Source: Siphonodentalium dalli (lineage: Eukaryota > Mollusca > Scaphopoda > Gadilida > Siphonodentaliidae). Taken from it: a DNA stretch of 64,000 nt. The notes under the pieces were generated by a model. The model ran no database searches. It was not told the DNA's origin and worked only from the letters and a program-made list of their open reading frames with translations. Shown here piece by piece: positions 35,507 through 49,100 of this stretch; the first letter of the stretch is position 1, and every line of letters begins with the position of its first letter. The stretch covers positions 150,098,875 to 150,162,874 of the forward strand of contig CP136062.1 of the NCBI GenBank assembly GCA_032622095.1, written 5' to 3'. A program made the position numbers and the translations under genes.

Positions 35507-36774
35507 TATAGGGTAAGAAAATATGTTAGAAGCCATATTCTTAATTTCATTACAGCTGAGAATGATGTTCAGTATCAAAGCTAGCAGTCCTTCGAATTTG
35601 GAAAACGTAGGTGCGCGATATATCGCTCGGAGCTTTTGGGATTTGCGCGCGCCTTTTTTGAGGGATCACAATTCAAATTAACATCGATGAAATGATTACT
35701 GAATAAAGACAAACACAAGTATAATGATACACACGTATAATTCCAAGTGTGGCAACAGAAACAGAAATAAAAACATGTTTATATTATACAATAGTCCACA
35801 TGATAATAACATCAACAATCCCGGTGAATCTGATCACGGTAATTAGTCGACTTCCGCCTCTGAGAGCGCATGCTCATCAGACTCGATTAAAGCTTCAAAC
35901 TCGGAAGTGGAATCCGAATCGCTACCGGAATCAGATTGCCAGAGAGCAAAATACTTTTAAAATTTTGATTAGTATATAGCTAGTCAATTATTGTAATTGA
36001 ATAGCATCCATTCCGAATTGAATAGCTATTTTTATGGGCCTAATATCTCGGTGAATTAAAAGTAATAATGTCACACCTGTGAATTACATCCCAGTGAGCA
36101 CACGTGACAGCTTGTCGGGGACTAATTTGTCACATATTATCTTTAGAATTAGCGCTTTTAAGATTGCACACTTTTGCCCTTTTAGGCAGTGTCACCATCA
36201 CTATCCGACATGAATGATGATACAGTATAAACCCTAATCTAATATTCAAATGAATCGGCGAATCCCGCATGCCGAAACATCAAACGAGGCCGCCAATGAA
36301 TTGACACGCTTTTTGCGGGAACTCGCACGTGCAGCAGTTGTGATGAGGTGTCACCCCAATCATTGAGTGCGAAAGACGCCGCTTTGATCTTTGTTACCAG
36401 GTTCGTAATCAACGTCATCCCTGCTGAGAAAGATACATGGTGAATAGTCTTGTCGGCGTTTAACCATTGGTGTGTTGTTTGTTAAAATCTCTTTCACTGG
36501 TTGCAATTTCCGAGGCGCGCATTTGAAATTTTCGGCGTACGCATTTAATAACTCGCTGGTTTTTGGATCCGCGCGCGCCAAGGCGCGCAAGCGCAATTGC
36601 GCGCCTCAAAATCGAAGGACTGAGCTAGGCTATTATCTAGGAGAATATATCATACTTGAGTCATACTATTCATTGACACGTAGAACAAGAGAAACTTGTA
36701 TTCTAGTATAGCATGTTATAGCATACAATGGACTTGATGCCTTGTTTCTGCTTGCATCTGCCATTGCAGATGCT
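35507..36774. other. CpG-richer stretch downstream of NOMO, no gene established
   Basis: It contains GC/CG-rich patches ('gcgcgcgccaaggcgcgcaa' near 36,571; ttgcgcgcgcc near 35,645). On the minus strand two frames look mildly protein-like but are unproven. One is a 38-codon acidic frame ending at 35,843 (SDSGSDSDSTSEFEAL). The other is a 78-codon frame at 36,360-36,596. The region may hold the true tail exon of NOMO or a neighbour's promoter. Confidence 0.35.
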
Positions 36775-36804
36775 TTATTCTAGCAGGCACGGAGGATACT
36801 TGGT
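36775..36804 (-). CDS. Candidate terminal exon of NOMO (tail)
   Basis: A good acceptor (ggattttttttctcacag) lies on the minus strand just above 36,804. In the phase left by the transmembrane exon it gives TKYPPCLLE and a stop, with AATAAA overlapping the stop. The known NOMO tail is longer and basic, so this may be wrong. A rival is the acidic frame 35,843-35,954, which is also phase-compatible and preceded by 'tatactaatc', a branch-site-like motif, but has a weak pyrimidine tract. Confidence 0.3.
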   Translation of the reverse strand, partial: TKYPPCLLE

Positions 36805-37043
36805 CTGTGAGAAAAAAAATCCAAAGTTGATAAACTTTTTGAACATGACTGGAATTTCAAAAGCCTAAATTTTCACTGAATCTGGCTAAATTAAGACTTT
36901 TTGCAAATAATATTATTTTTGTTTGGTTAGCTCACAATATTGACATTGGTTTCACCCATTACATAATTGAATAATTTTATGATATAAAACATTTCTGCAT
37001 GGACGGTAAATAAGACAATACCATATATCGCAATGAAACTCAC

Positions 37044-37136
37044 CTTTTGTCTGTTGTAAGCACACAAGACTATGATCAGTGTTAGTGGTAAAATCAGGAA
37101 CGAACCCTGGGTCAAATCATGATCAAACAGCTTTTT
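37044..37136 (-). CDS. NOMO: NOMO exon encoding the transmembrane helix
   Basis: 93 bp, phase 0 at both ends (acceptor ttctttcacag, donor GTGAGT). It encodes KKLFDHDLTQG and the hydrophobic helix SFLILPLTLIIVLCAY followed by NRQK. The vertebrate equivalent reads DIAQGSYIALPLTLLVL at the same place. This anchors the protein in the ER membrane with a short cytosolic tail. Confidence 0.93.
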
Positions 37137-40100
37137 CTGTGAAAGAAAACAATTTATATATGTCATTCAAAGTTGCAGGCTATTATTAACCCTAATCCCA
37201 ACAGAACGTCATTTAGCAGCGGCCCGCGTAGCAAACAGAAGGACTTTTGTCAGCAGCCCGCTTGGTGGACAGAACGACTCTTTACAGCTGAAAAAGAGAT
37301 CTTGTTCCTCTCTGTTTGGGGGGGGGGGGGGGGGGGCGACAGGAAGGACTATGTAACCCCCTTGAATATTTTAATATACAATATAATGTAACTCAGGAAA
37401 GACTATGTAACCCCCTTGAATATACAATATAATGTAACTGTAAAATGTATTATGTAATAATGATGTGTGTATATTGAAATAAAATATCCTACCCGACAAC
37501 ACAGACTCACTCATATGCCACTCCTACAGAGATTGGACAGTCTATTTATAGATTATAGATCTATTTATAATTTGCAATGTTGTCTGTATGTGTGACCTGT
37601 TTGCTATTATTGCAAAGTCACTTCTCCAAAAAAAACATTGTTGACTATAGAAACGAGAGGCCAATCACGATCGGCAGATGTTTAACCCATCCCTTGGCGA
37701 TAGTAAATTGTTAAGATCAGAATCATAATCTTTTAATGTTGAATTATAGAGTATACTGTTATGATCTAAAGTAGTATATGACAAATGTACATAATAACCA
37801 GTAATAACACAAATTATTGGAATGTATGAGTCAATATAGAAGGGTTAATATAACATCTAAACTCTAGAGCCTGTCACCACTATCATAGTGTGAGCAGTTC
37901 TATTCATGTTGTTGCAAATTGCCATGTGAGATATCAAAATAATATAATTATTTATTTAATGGAAAAGGTTAAAAGACATGGAATGGGTAAAAGGGGTTAA
38001 ATCACCTATCTCTGCCCTGTTTGATCCAATGTAGTCCCATCATCCAAGGACTTAGAGAGCTCCATTGGTCTAGTTAAATAAATTCACCTGGCTAAGTTGT
38101 GGTTAAAAAGATAGCTAAATCAATTTATCCAATAATTCACTGTGTCTCTTATACAGACCTAACATATGAGGGCTATAAATAACTCTCAAAGCAATAAACT
38201 ATATTGTCTTTTATCTTGCTCACAGAGAAGCAGCTATTCATTAATTGTAAGTTACTTGGGTTATAATCTGGATAATTCTTAGTTTAAAAAGGGCCATATC
38301 TCTGGTATAACAAATTGGATCTAACCCATATTCAAACTCGTTCTGTATTTTGAGTTGAGAAACTCACATATCAAATTTGGTTCCTATCAGATGAAAAATG
38401 GTTTATTTATCGAAGTACATGTATGTGTGAATCATATGTCAAAGGACCATAACACCATTAAAAAAAATCAGATCAAACCCATATTCGAAATCAATCTGTA
38501 TGTTGGTCTGAGAAACTCATACACCAAATTTGGTTCCAATCAGATAAAAAATGTTTGAGTTATGGCAGAATGCGTGAATTCTAAGTCGAAAAAGGGCCAT
38601 AACTCTGTCAAAAAGTCGGATCAAACCCATATTCGAACTCGATCTGTATTTTGGGCTGAAAACCCCATATACAAAATTTGGTTTTGATCAGGTAAAAAAT
38701 GTTTGAGTTATCGCATTACACGTAAAGTGTCTACGGACGGACAGACGGACGGACGGACGCACGACGAGTGGTCAATCCGGACAACGACACTATGTTTACC
38801 ATACATGGTATGGGTAAACATAAAAATGGGAATACAGCTGATGGCCAAACTCGAATGAAGAAGACCAATTTTGAAATGAATCATAAAATTCCAAATCACA
38901 GCGAATCGATCAATTTACATCTATGATTTTCAAACTAATTGGGAATGAAATTAGAATCAATGGATTGACATGACTTAGGCCACACAAAAAAAATATTGTG
39001 TTTCTCAAGTTTTTTTTCAAAAAAACCCAGCAGGCAGGCAGATTTTTATTTTTATTTTTTTGGGCTGAATTTTACCGGCAGGCAGGTTTATTATGCCGAA
39101 TTTTTATGTATAAAAATGATGGGCAGGCATGCTTTTTTGATTAAAGATTGACTTAAAACAAGGTTTGGCTGTTCGTAACATGGTGTGTAATGTATATTTA
39201 CATTGTTTGTTCATGATCATGATCTGTTTTCATATGTTGTTGGAAAATGAAGCTGTTTATTTTATATTTATGCAAAGTTATGTACCCTATGGATGCTGTA
39301 TTAAAATAAGATCTCTCATTTATAGCATTAAAATTTATTGCAGAAATAACAGATGTTTAACAATAACAAGAATATTTTGGTTTAAAACAAATCCAGTCTA
39401 CCTTATTCACAAGGAGATCCTTTACGCCTCGCCAATTTGGTTTTTGTATGAATGGTTGTTCCATTACAGCAACAAGTTGTCCAGAATATTCTAACATTTT
39501 TGAGAGTTCAAGCACCGGCAGTTTGTGTTTACTTTTTCTGGGATCATTGTATCCAAGAAAAATTTGAAGTCCATCCGGAATGTGACAACATCTCTCAGTT
39601 AGTTTATTAACATGATGGTCCAGATACTAAAGCATGTTGCACACAAGCTGCACAAAATTCCTGCCTACAGGCCTTAATAACATTCGATGAGAATAACCTA
39701 ATCGATTCTCGTAATGATTCTCGTGAAACTTTTCCATTTTCTGTGCTTTATGACTAACTTGGTTCGGCATTTGATTCTTGCAAAATGAAATGTATTTTGA
39801 GCCCTGGCCTATATTGTCAACGGTATGTGGGGAAAATCCAAGGTGTTTATCTTCAAGGAAATTATGAATTTTTGTATCATTTCGTCCTTGCTGTTGTTGT
39901 ATTGTTTTGAAATTGGGTAAAACAGTTTTATTGTTGGAGTCCATGAGAACAGAAAATGCGTTTTTCCCACCGTTTTCAACAGACACTGGTGTGGCATCTT
40001 CCAATGTAATCCGCAAATAGCGGCCGAATATATCTGCAACCTGGACCGAATTTAGATTCTGTCAAACGAACTGAAACTAATGAAAGTCCTGTGAATCCTG

Positions 40101-43100
40101 CGACTTTCCAACAGAAATCCCACTAATATACGCATCACAATTAGCAATAGTTTCACAGTGGTTCTCTATGAACCCATTGCCACGTCGGGAAATGTTGTCA
40201 GACGAATTAACTTCCGTAATTGTCCAGGGACAAACAAATTTAAGTCCCCTTCTGACACATTCTTATCAGCGCCATGCTGGTTATTTGTTTACCACGTGTT
40301 CGCTGGTGCGTTACGGGTGAACTCGATTGGCATTCGGAGCACGCAAGGAATGCTTTAATTTTAGAATTACTGCCCTTGCATTGCTGGCGGAGATGATTTG
40401 AGCTTATTGTGTTGTTTGCGGGTATCGACATCGCCAAGATTTTGTGCGGCGGCATGTTTTTATATTTTTATTTGTTGTAAGCTATAAAAAGTAGCCAGCG
40501 GGGGGTATTTTGCGGACGCGGCGATACTTGAGAAACATATTATTTTTTTTGTGTGGCCTTATGCAGGAAATTTTTACTTATATTTACCTTAGCGTCAAAT
40601 CTCAGTGTGAAATGCTTATATGAGGTGTTAGCACTGAATGAGATTTCTGATGCTGAGTATATATAGGATGACTTTGACAATGAACTGTCTATACGTAGTG
40701 TGTATTTCTGAAATGAAATGACAAAGTAAATTTTAATTAAAGTTCAAAATATGGAATATTTAAATAATTCAAAAGTTTTCAAGAGCTTTTGACATGAAGA
40801 ATATGTATGAAACAATCACAAGGAGTTGGAAGAATAAAAATAACACCATATAGTAGTAATGCCCTAAATAATCGACTCCTTAACCACAGCAGAATTATGG
40901 GTAACTTTTCACAATTTAGTCGCAAATATGGCTTGTTGCCATTCATTGGAAAGCTCTCAGTGAGAGCTTTCCGATGAATGGCAACAAGCTATATTTCCGA
41001 CTAAATCCTGAAAAGTTACCCATAATTCTGCTGTGGTTAAGGAGTTGATTATTTAGGGCATTACTCTAAGTTGAAGATTGTGTACCTCTTCCCTGATCTT
41101 TAGCTATTAATTCAGAGGTATAAAATAACTCGAGTCTCAGAGATCTGTTATCATGAGCTTGTATCATTAGTGCCAACAGAAGTGACACTATTATCACATT
41201 ATCTCTGGTTCTAGCCTGAACTTAGTGTGTCTGACATTCACAGAATGAGGTCTCCAGAGGGTGAATTTAGAAATGCTGTCCTGCACAATGGGCTAGCATC
41301 ACCAAATTCACCCTCTGGGGACCTCATTCTGCTTAGGCCTCATGTTCAGGGAAGTGTCGATAATCTCAATATAACATTGTTTTAGTTAATTTTTCCCTAC
41401 TATTCAGTTTCTATATCACCTAATTAGCAGAAGATAAATAGCATAATTGAGGCGACTAATGGGTGAACATCACCAGCTTCAACTGGGAAACATCAATCTG
41501 ATCCTAGGTCTCCCATAACACTTGAGGCCGAAGCAGAATGAGGTCGCCAGAGGGTGAATTTGGTGATGCTAGCCCACTGTGTGGGATAGCGTCACTAAAT
41601 TCGCCTTCTGGGGACCTCATTCTGCAAATGTCAAACACTAAATTCAGGCTTGCTCTGGTTAGTTGATCTATATTCTCATTGGTCAATCTCAGAGGCCAGT
41701 GTGATAAAATGGAATATGGTTACTCACTTTTTCATCCATTTGTAAATAAGGTAAGAAGAAGAAACTAGTTGTTCCCAGATTCTGTGCAAGAATGGGTGTG
41801 TCAAAGTCTTCATCCTTGTACAAGTATATCTGAAAAAGAGTTGTTAATTTCAATCTCTTAACCCTTTACCCAACAAACCGGCCAAAACCGGCCAAATAAA
41901 GCTTCAACAGCCTAAAATATCTTCGGTCTGTCTCAATAGAACCATACAAATATGGATATCATTGGAACCGTCTCCTTGACCACATTGTGATAGTTACAGT
42001 TATGCCCTGTGCCAATGCATTCTCTTATATATGCGAGTCGACCATAGGTCGCCTCGCATATATAAGAGAATGCATTGGCCTAAAAAAAATCTTTTTTTTA
42101 CCATTTTTTCTTACATTCTTTAACAATTTTATAATTTTTAATGTGTTAAGCCAATGCATTCTCTTATATATGCGAGGCGACCTATGGTCGACTCGCATAT
42201 ATAAGAGAATGCATTGGCACAGGGCCCTTCTGTTGGGTAAAGGGTTAAATAAGTTTGTCACCAATTTCCAAAGGCAAGAGACTATGGGATATTTTCTATT
42301 CGTTATGATCAAAAAGACCCTGTCTTGAATGTGGAAATCAAACACTAAAAAGATTACAGCCATTGTGTAATTATACACCTGTTGGCTTGTTTCAAACTGC
42401 ATTTCAGAAAGATTCCATAAATTGCAGTTATTAGTGAAAATGATTTCAAATCTGCATACCAAATTTCATTCCATCTGGAAACAAAAAAACACCCCCGAAT
42501 TTCAAAGTAAAAAATAATCCGTAACTCTGGTAAAAATGGGCAGACGGAACCCAAAATTGAACCTGACCCCTATTTTATGGTTGTAAGCCTGTATACCAAA
42601 TTTTGCTCCATTCAGTCAAAACTAACTAATGTTATCAACCGGAAATCAAGAAAACCCTAATTTCAAAGCCGAAAAAGGTCCATAAGACCATAACTCTGGT
42701 TTAAATGTCAACAAGAGATATAAATATATAAATTAAAATCCAAGATAGCCACAGGCGGCCATATTTTCAACAAAATTCGGAAGAATTTTATGGCTCCAAT
42801 CCAGTGGTTAGGCCAACAAAAATTACATGTATTTCCGGCGACCCACCTGCCCCTATTCCGGCGGCCCCGACGGTTTTCATTTTATTGATTTTATTGATTA
42901 GTACACTTCCGATTTTATTTCCCATGTAAACAGATTTATACCACACTTCAATTAGGTCACAGCCGATTCAAACTTCCGGTCGTGTTTGTGGTGTCGGGGA
43001 ACTTTAAAATGTTCCCTAGTAGTGTTTTAAATGGAGAAGACTGACACAGTATATGTGTAAAACTCCCCGTGTGTGAGGAACACACCCATGATGTACACCA

Positions 43101-46100
43101 AGACGGAATATATATATATGACAGAAGTTATTTTAAGTTTTGTGCATGCGCTATATTGGTCTTACACTCTGTGGTTGTCTAGAGATGTCGGACTTTAATC
43201 GAAAGTAACTTACTTCCAGACTTGAAAATAAGTGTTTTTATGCAGTTTCTTTCAAATGTATCAACAATGTTTGTGCATTCCAATGATTCCATGAATGAAT
43301 GAACAACTGATTCAGTTTTTCTAGTTGTTTTCAGTGCTTTGAATCCAGTAAACACCCGAAAATGAGTCACCAAAATATTTCAGAAAATTGACCAGTTACC
43401 GGAAAATAAAAGATGAAAATGACCAGAAAGTGATCTGATCAATCGACTCAGCCTCAGGCCATACAATATAAAACAATACATTACACTATATTCTAATAGT
43501 ATTATTTTATAGTCCATTACATACAGAAGCAGTCTGGGCCAGTGGGCGTACATTCATTTTTATTTTATGCAAAGTTGAAAATAAAATGAAAAGCACCCCC
43601 CCCCCCCCCCCCCACCACCTATGTTTTCTTGCATGTCACCAGAAACACAGGTATATTTATTTTTGGCCTTACCCCAAAGTTCCATTTGAAGTCTGGTGAT
43701 GATCAGATGAGGGATGTTGGCAGGGTGCATTGAAGGATTTAGTCATGCAAGAGTAAAATCCAAGATTGCTGCTAGCGGCCATATTTCCATATGAAGTTTG
43801 GTGATGGTCGTATGAGGGAGGTGGCCTGTAGGGTTTAGTCATACAAAGAGTAAAATCCAAAACGGCTGCTTGTGGCCATGTTTTTCAACGAAATTCAGAA
43901 TTTTTTTATGGCTCCCATCAAGAGGTATTCCTGAAGATCCATATACAGTTTGGTGATGATCCGATGAGAGATGTGACCTGTAAGGTGTACTAACAGAAAT
44001 TGTTGATGGACGCATGCACGGACACCAACCCATGGCAATAGCTCAAACTTGAATTAATCAAGTTGAGCTAGAAAACTGTTTGGTAGAATAAGGAACAATA
44101 GATTTTGACTCATTATTTTACCAAATGACATAGAAAATACATTGTCTGATCGATGATACCTTAATGGATGGTAGGTATTCAGTTGGTGTGATCACGTTTC
44201 CACTAATATCCATCTGGTTCATCCGTCTGAAGGCTATAATACTGACATCTCTATGGTCCGCATGTGCCACCTAAAAGGTAAAATTTAAAGTGAAACTGGT
44301 CAATACACCTGATAGTAATGATATTCATATGATCATATCTGCATAATCCTCCTTAAGATATATGCAGATAGAACAAGAGGTACGCTGTCGCGTGGCATTT
44401 GCCCCCGACCGTAGCAATTCGGATTAAGCATAGACGGTATCACCATACCAAATATCAGCTAAATCTGCCCAGCGGTTGCTGAACAATAATGCAAAATGTT
44501 GTACGGACGGACAAAATTGAATTTTCTAAGTAAAAAAAGGGCCATAACTCTGGTGAAAATGGGTGGACGAAACCCGCGCTATGCATGTAGCTGTTCCCCC
44601 ATGCTGCTCTATCACCATACCAAATAACAGCTAAATCTGCCCAGCAGTTGCTGAACAATAATGCAAAATGTTTGTATGGACGGATTTACAAACGGATTTC
44701 TAAGTTGAAAAAAGGGCCATAACTCTGGCAAAAATCATCAGATCATACCCAAATTCGCACTTGACATGTATTTTCATATAACTGATCCACAATAATGCGG
44801 GATTTGCAATCGTACCATCAAAGCTCACACTATCATCTGGAAACCAAAAAAAACAAGAGAAAAATTGAATTAAAAAAAGGGCCATAACTCTGGTGAAAAT
44901 GGGTGGACGAAACCCGCGCTATGCATGTAGCTGTTCCCCCATGCTGCTCTATCACCATACAAAATATCAGCTAAATCTGTACAGCGGTTGCTGAACAATA
45001 ATGCAAAATGTTTGTATGGACGGACAAAATTGAATTTTCTAAGTAAAAAAAGGGCCATAACGCTGGTGAAAATGGGTGGACGAAACCCGCGCTATGCATG
45101 TAGCTGTTCACCCATGCTGCTCTATCACCATAACAAATATCAACTAAATCTGCACAGCGGTTGCTGAACAATAATGCAAAATGTTTGTATGGACGGACGT
45201 ACGGACAGAGACGTCGACTATATACCCGCCAACTTCAAGTCGGGGGCATAATAAAACATATGTAGACGACATTTGAGTTGTAAATAGTGGCCTGACAAAC
45301 AAGTGGGATGAACCCATTAACACCACTTAACTTGCTGTGGTGTGGTGTTAAATTATGCAGCCATATAACTGAATTTGATGTAAATATTATATGAGCCTAA
45401 TTAGATACGGGATGTTGCCGAAAAGTGGAAACATTTTCAGATAGGTCTGGTGCTGTCATCATGAGCATTGTCTCACGTAATCACTAAGGACAAGGTAAGT
45501 TATTTTAATGAACGTAATGAAATTTCCTGTATTATGCTAAATTAAGACGTGGATATGCAATAAAAAATGGACAAGAGAAAGTCATCTAAAAGCTATTACA
45601 TTCAAATTGGTACGATCATTCTGAGCTACATCACAAAGATAGCGGAGAGGGTAACAGAATATTTACAACAGGGCTAATAAATGCCCATCAATCAATAACT
45701 GAATTGATGATGCAATTTTGAGGTCATCACACTCATAAGAAATGTCCTGTGTGATGGAGAACATATTTACATATTGTCAAGAACTGCCTACTTTCTTTTA
45801 TCGATAAATTCAGCATTAAAAACTACCGTTATTCTCCTGTGACTTGGAGCTGTCCTTTCAATATGTTTGTTCACATTTCCAGTCTTTACCCTCACTTCGT
45901 AAGTACAGTCAGGCTAAAAAAAAAAACACAAAGTGGTGAACAGATGTTACCAGTTGTAACTCCTAAGATATCTATACAGAATCTTATACACATCTGAATT
46001 GCTTAACGTTTATCGAATGAGCGTGCAGTGTGAGTCACTACTCAACAGGAGATTGTCTCTGTCTCTAAAAACATTTTCTTACCATTTGTTCTATGCACTA

Positions 46101-49100
46101 AGACTTTGGAACAAGAAATGTTACTATTTTTTAGAACATTAAATTGATATATATCTCATATATCTCTTTTTCATCAATTTTAATTTGTTAACGTTGATTA
46201 CTGGTTGTATATCATGCTGTTTTGTCCCAGAAGCAAAACCACATCTTTAAAAATCCACTTTATGTAGCTGCGATGGCAATCACATATATTAGCTAAACAC
46301 TAATTAACAAATGAGCTAACCTCAAGGCCCCTTATCCTGTAGCTGCCATCCTGGTCCGTTTTGCTTTCTTCTTGACTCTTTGAACATTTATCGATACCTT
46401 GTGATTCGATAACGATTCCTTGTTCTGCTTCACCATTTAGTGATGTCACATATCCAAAACAACTGAATAAGAATTGAATAAATCACTCTTAATTCTAATG
46501 TTAAATATCAGCCAAAACTAAATAGATTCAGAACTCGGTGAAGCGATCATCAAGAAGTGGTGAGATACCAAATTTTATTCCATACCTGTTAGCGTGAAGC
46601 ACATGTATTCAATGGTTTAACCCTTTACCCAACAAACCGGCCAAAAACGGCCAAATAAAGCTGCAACAGCCTAAAATATCTTCGGTCTGTCTCAATAGAA
46701 CCATACAAATATGGATATCATTGGAACCGGCTCATTGACCACATTGTGATGGTTACAGTTATGCCCTGTGCCAATGCATTCTCTTATATATGCGAGTCGA
46801 CCATAGGTCGCCTCGCATATATAAGAGAATGCATTGGCCTAAAAAAAATCTTTTTTTAACACTTTTTCTTACATTCTATAACAATTTTATAATTTTTAAT
46901 GTGTTAAGCCAATGCATTCTCTTATATATGCGAGGTGACCTATGGTCGACTCGCATATATAAGAGAATGCATTGGCACAGGGCCGTTCTGTTGGGTAAAG
47001 GGTTAACAGCCATTGAGTAAATATTATTGAAAACAAGTTGAAGCTACATCATGGTGTAAATTATGCAAGCCTGCAAATAGTTTGTCTGTCATTTGCAGAA
47101 TGAGGTTCCCAGAGGGTGAATTTAGTGATGCTATCCCACACAGTTGGGTGAACATCACCAATATCAACTGGGGAAATTAAATCTGATCCTAGGTCTCCCA
47201 CAGCAGAATGAGGTTCCCAGAGGGTAAATTTGGTGATGCTATCCCGCTGTGCAGGATAGCATCACTAAATTCACCCTTTGGGGACCTCATTCTGCAAATG
47301 ACAGATACACCATTTTCAGGCTTAAAATTATGTTAAATATCCACTTCTTTTGATGCCTCAATAAATAATGCTTTTATATCAGAATTATATTGCAATGACG
47401 GCAACTGTAGTATCAATGGAAATCTAAGTCAATGATTGAGTTTTTAACCTTGGCACAAGTACATAAGACAACTTGCATCAGAATGTCAAATCTCAAACTT
47501 GATATGGATGCACATAATCACATTCAGTATATCCCTGCACCATCCGTAACTAAGTCATTAAAATATAACTTACTGAGATGGATCGTGTTCTGTGTATACT
47601 GACTACATACATGTTGTATTCTCAGCTAATGCACTGGTTTCAGCTTGCGTGATAATTTTATAATTAACTTTGATACACACCTGAATGCTACCCTGGTGGC
47701 ACTTATGGATATTTTCATTGTCGTTCCATCAAGAACATCTATCATCTTGGAACTAGGGTCAAAGTTATATTCCTTCATCATCGGCTTCAAATAGTACTTT
47801 CCTGGACTCTGTAATACCAAATTCGCAATGTCAATAAATTTTGTTCTTTTATCAATAGTTTACTTATCAGTATTCCACCTATGTGAGACATCTTTTCTAA
47901 TTTATTAAATGCCAATCTTGGTTTCATAATGTAATTTATACAGTTTAAAGGCAGCATGCCAAATCATAAACTTATAACTTATAAATTGCAAAGCAATTTA
48001 TAACGCGACATCTTTAAATTGTGTAATTATATTAGGAAACTGAGATTATTTCTTATAATTACATTTTAGGCCAATAAAGAATATACTTGCAGTGAAGGAT
48101 CCAGGGATTTTTTGGGGACACCTGTTTTTTGGCAATGATATGGCGAAGGCATATCCCGAAGGCCTGAGCGGAGGGAGGTTTGGGAGGGGTATTCCCCTAC
48201 TGTGGGGGGGGGGTGTGGGGGTTCTCCCCCTAGAAAATTTTGAAAATCCATTGCATTGAGAGCTAATCTAGGGCTCAGTATTTTGAATTTTACTGAGAGG
48301 TCAATTTGATCAAGTTTCTCAAGTACGCTTTGGAATTTTTTTATATATGTATGGAATGGAAATGCTTATAAGTTAATGTCAGATATCTTTTGGTTCAATG
48401 GATTCAATACTTATCCTGGTTGAAATGAGACTTACCGTTATCACTATAATTGATATAATAGGCTATTTTCTAAAATTCAAGTGAGAGACACATACATGTA
48501 CATAACATACTAGTAGTACAGAAACAATGTCTATTAAGTTAGTAATTACTATTAGTACTAATCTCCATGTTAATTATTCATTTGGTATTATGAGATCCCA
48601 CCTGATAACCAGGTTGATTTGATCAAATTGTCACTGTTCATGTAGCGTATTTTGCAATTTCACTTGAATTTGATTGGAAGTCTGAAGGCTGAATGATAAC
48701 AAACCTGAACTCAAACTATTTGAAGTTTTCACAGATGAAAGCTAGATAAAGCCAAACATACTTTACAGTATGATTCCAACTGTTAAACTTAAATCTTTTT
48801 GTAAACTTAAATGTCTTATGTCAATATATTTTCAGAAGTTGTATTTCTTAAAGTTTATACAAAGAAAATCAAAATTAATCTTAGCTCAATCTTGAAGGAG
48901 ACATGAAAAGCCATAATAATACAATATATTAAAGACAAAATAACCTCATTTAGCTCAAAGTGGCGGGCATTTTTTTTTCAGCAAAAAAATTGCAGCCATC
49001 CATTTTTTCGCGACAAATCTGTGACGACCAGTAGTTATTTGTTGTATATTAATCCTCTCCACTCACAATTGCAGTGACATCGCCATGAAACCGATGTCGG

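Noticed and set aside
36360-36596. 78-codon minus-strand frame as the NOMO tail exon
   Set aside because: It has no similarity to NOMO. The internal acceptor-like AG at the ctttctcagcag site gives an immediate stop in the required phase, and other AGs lack a pyrimidine tract.
42025-42462. 145-codon minus-strand frame (and plus-strand 113 codons at 41,987) as genes
   Set aside because: They cross the hairpins of a piggyBac-like MITE; the same peptides recur at 46.8 kb because the MITE is repeated.
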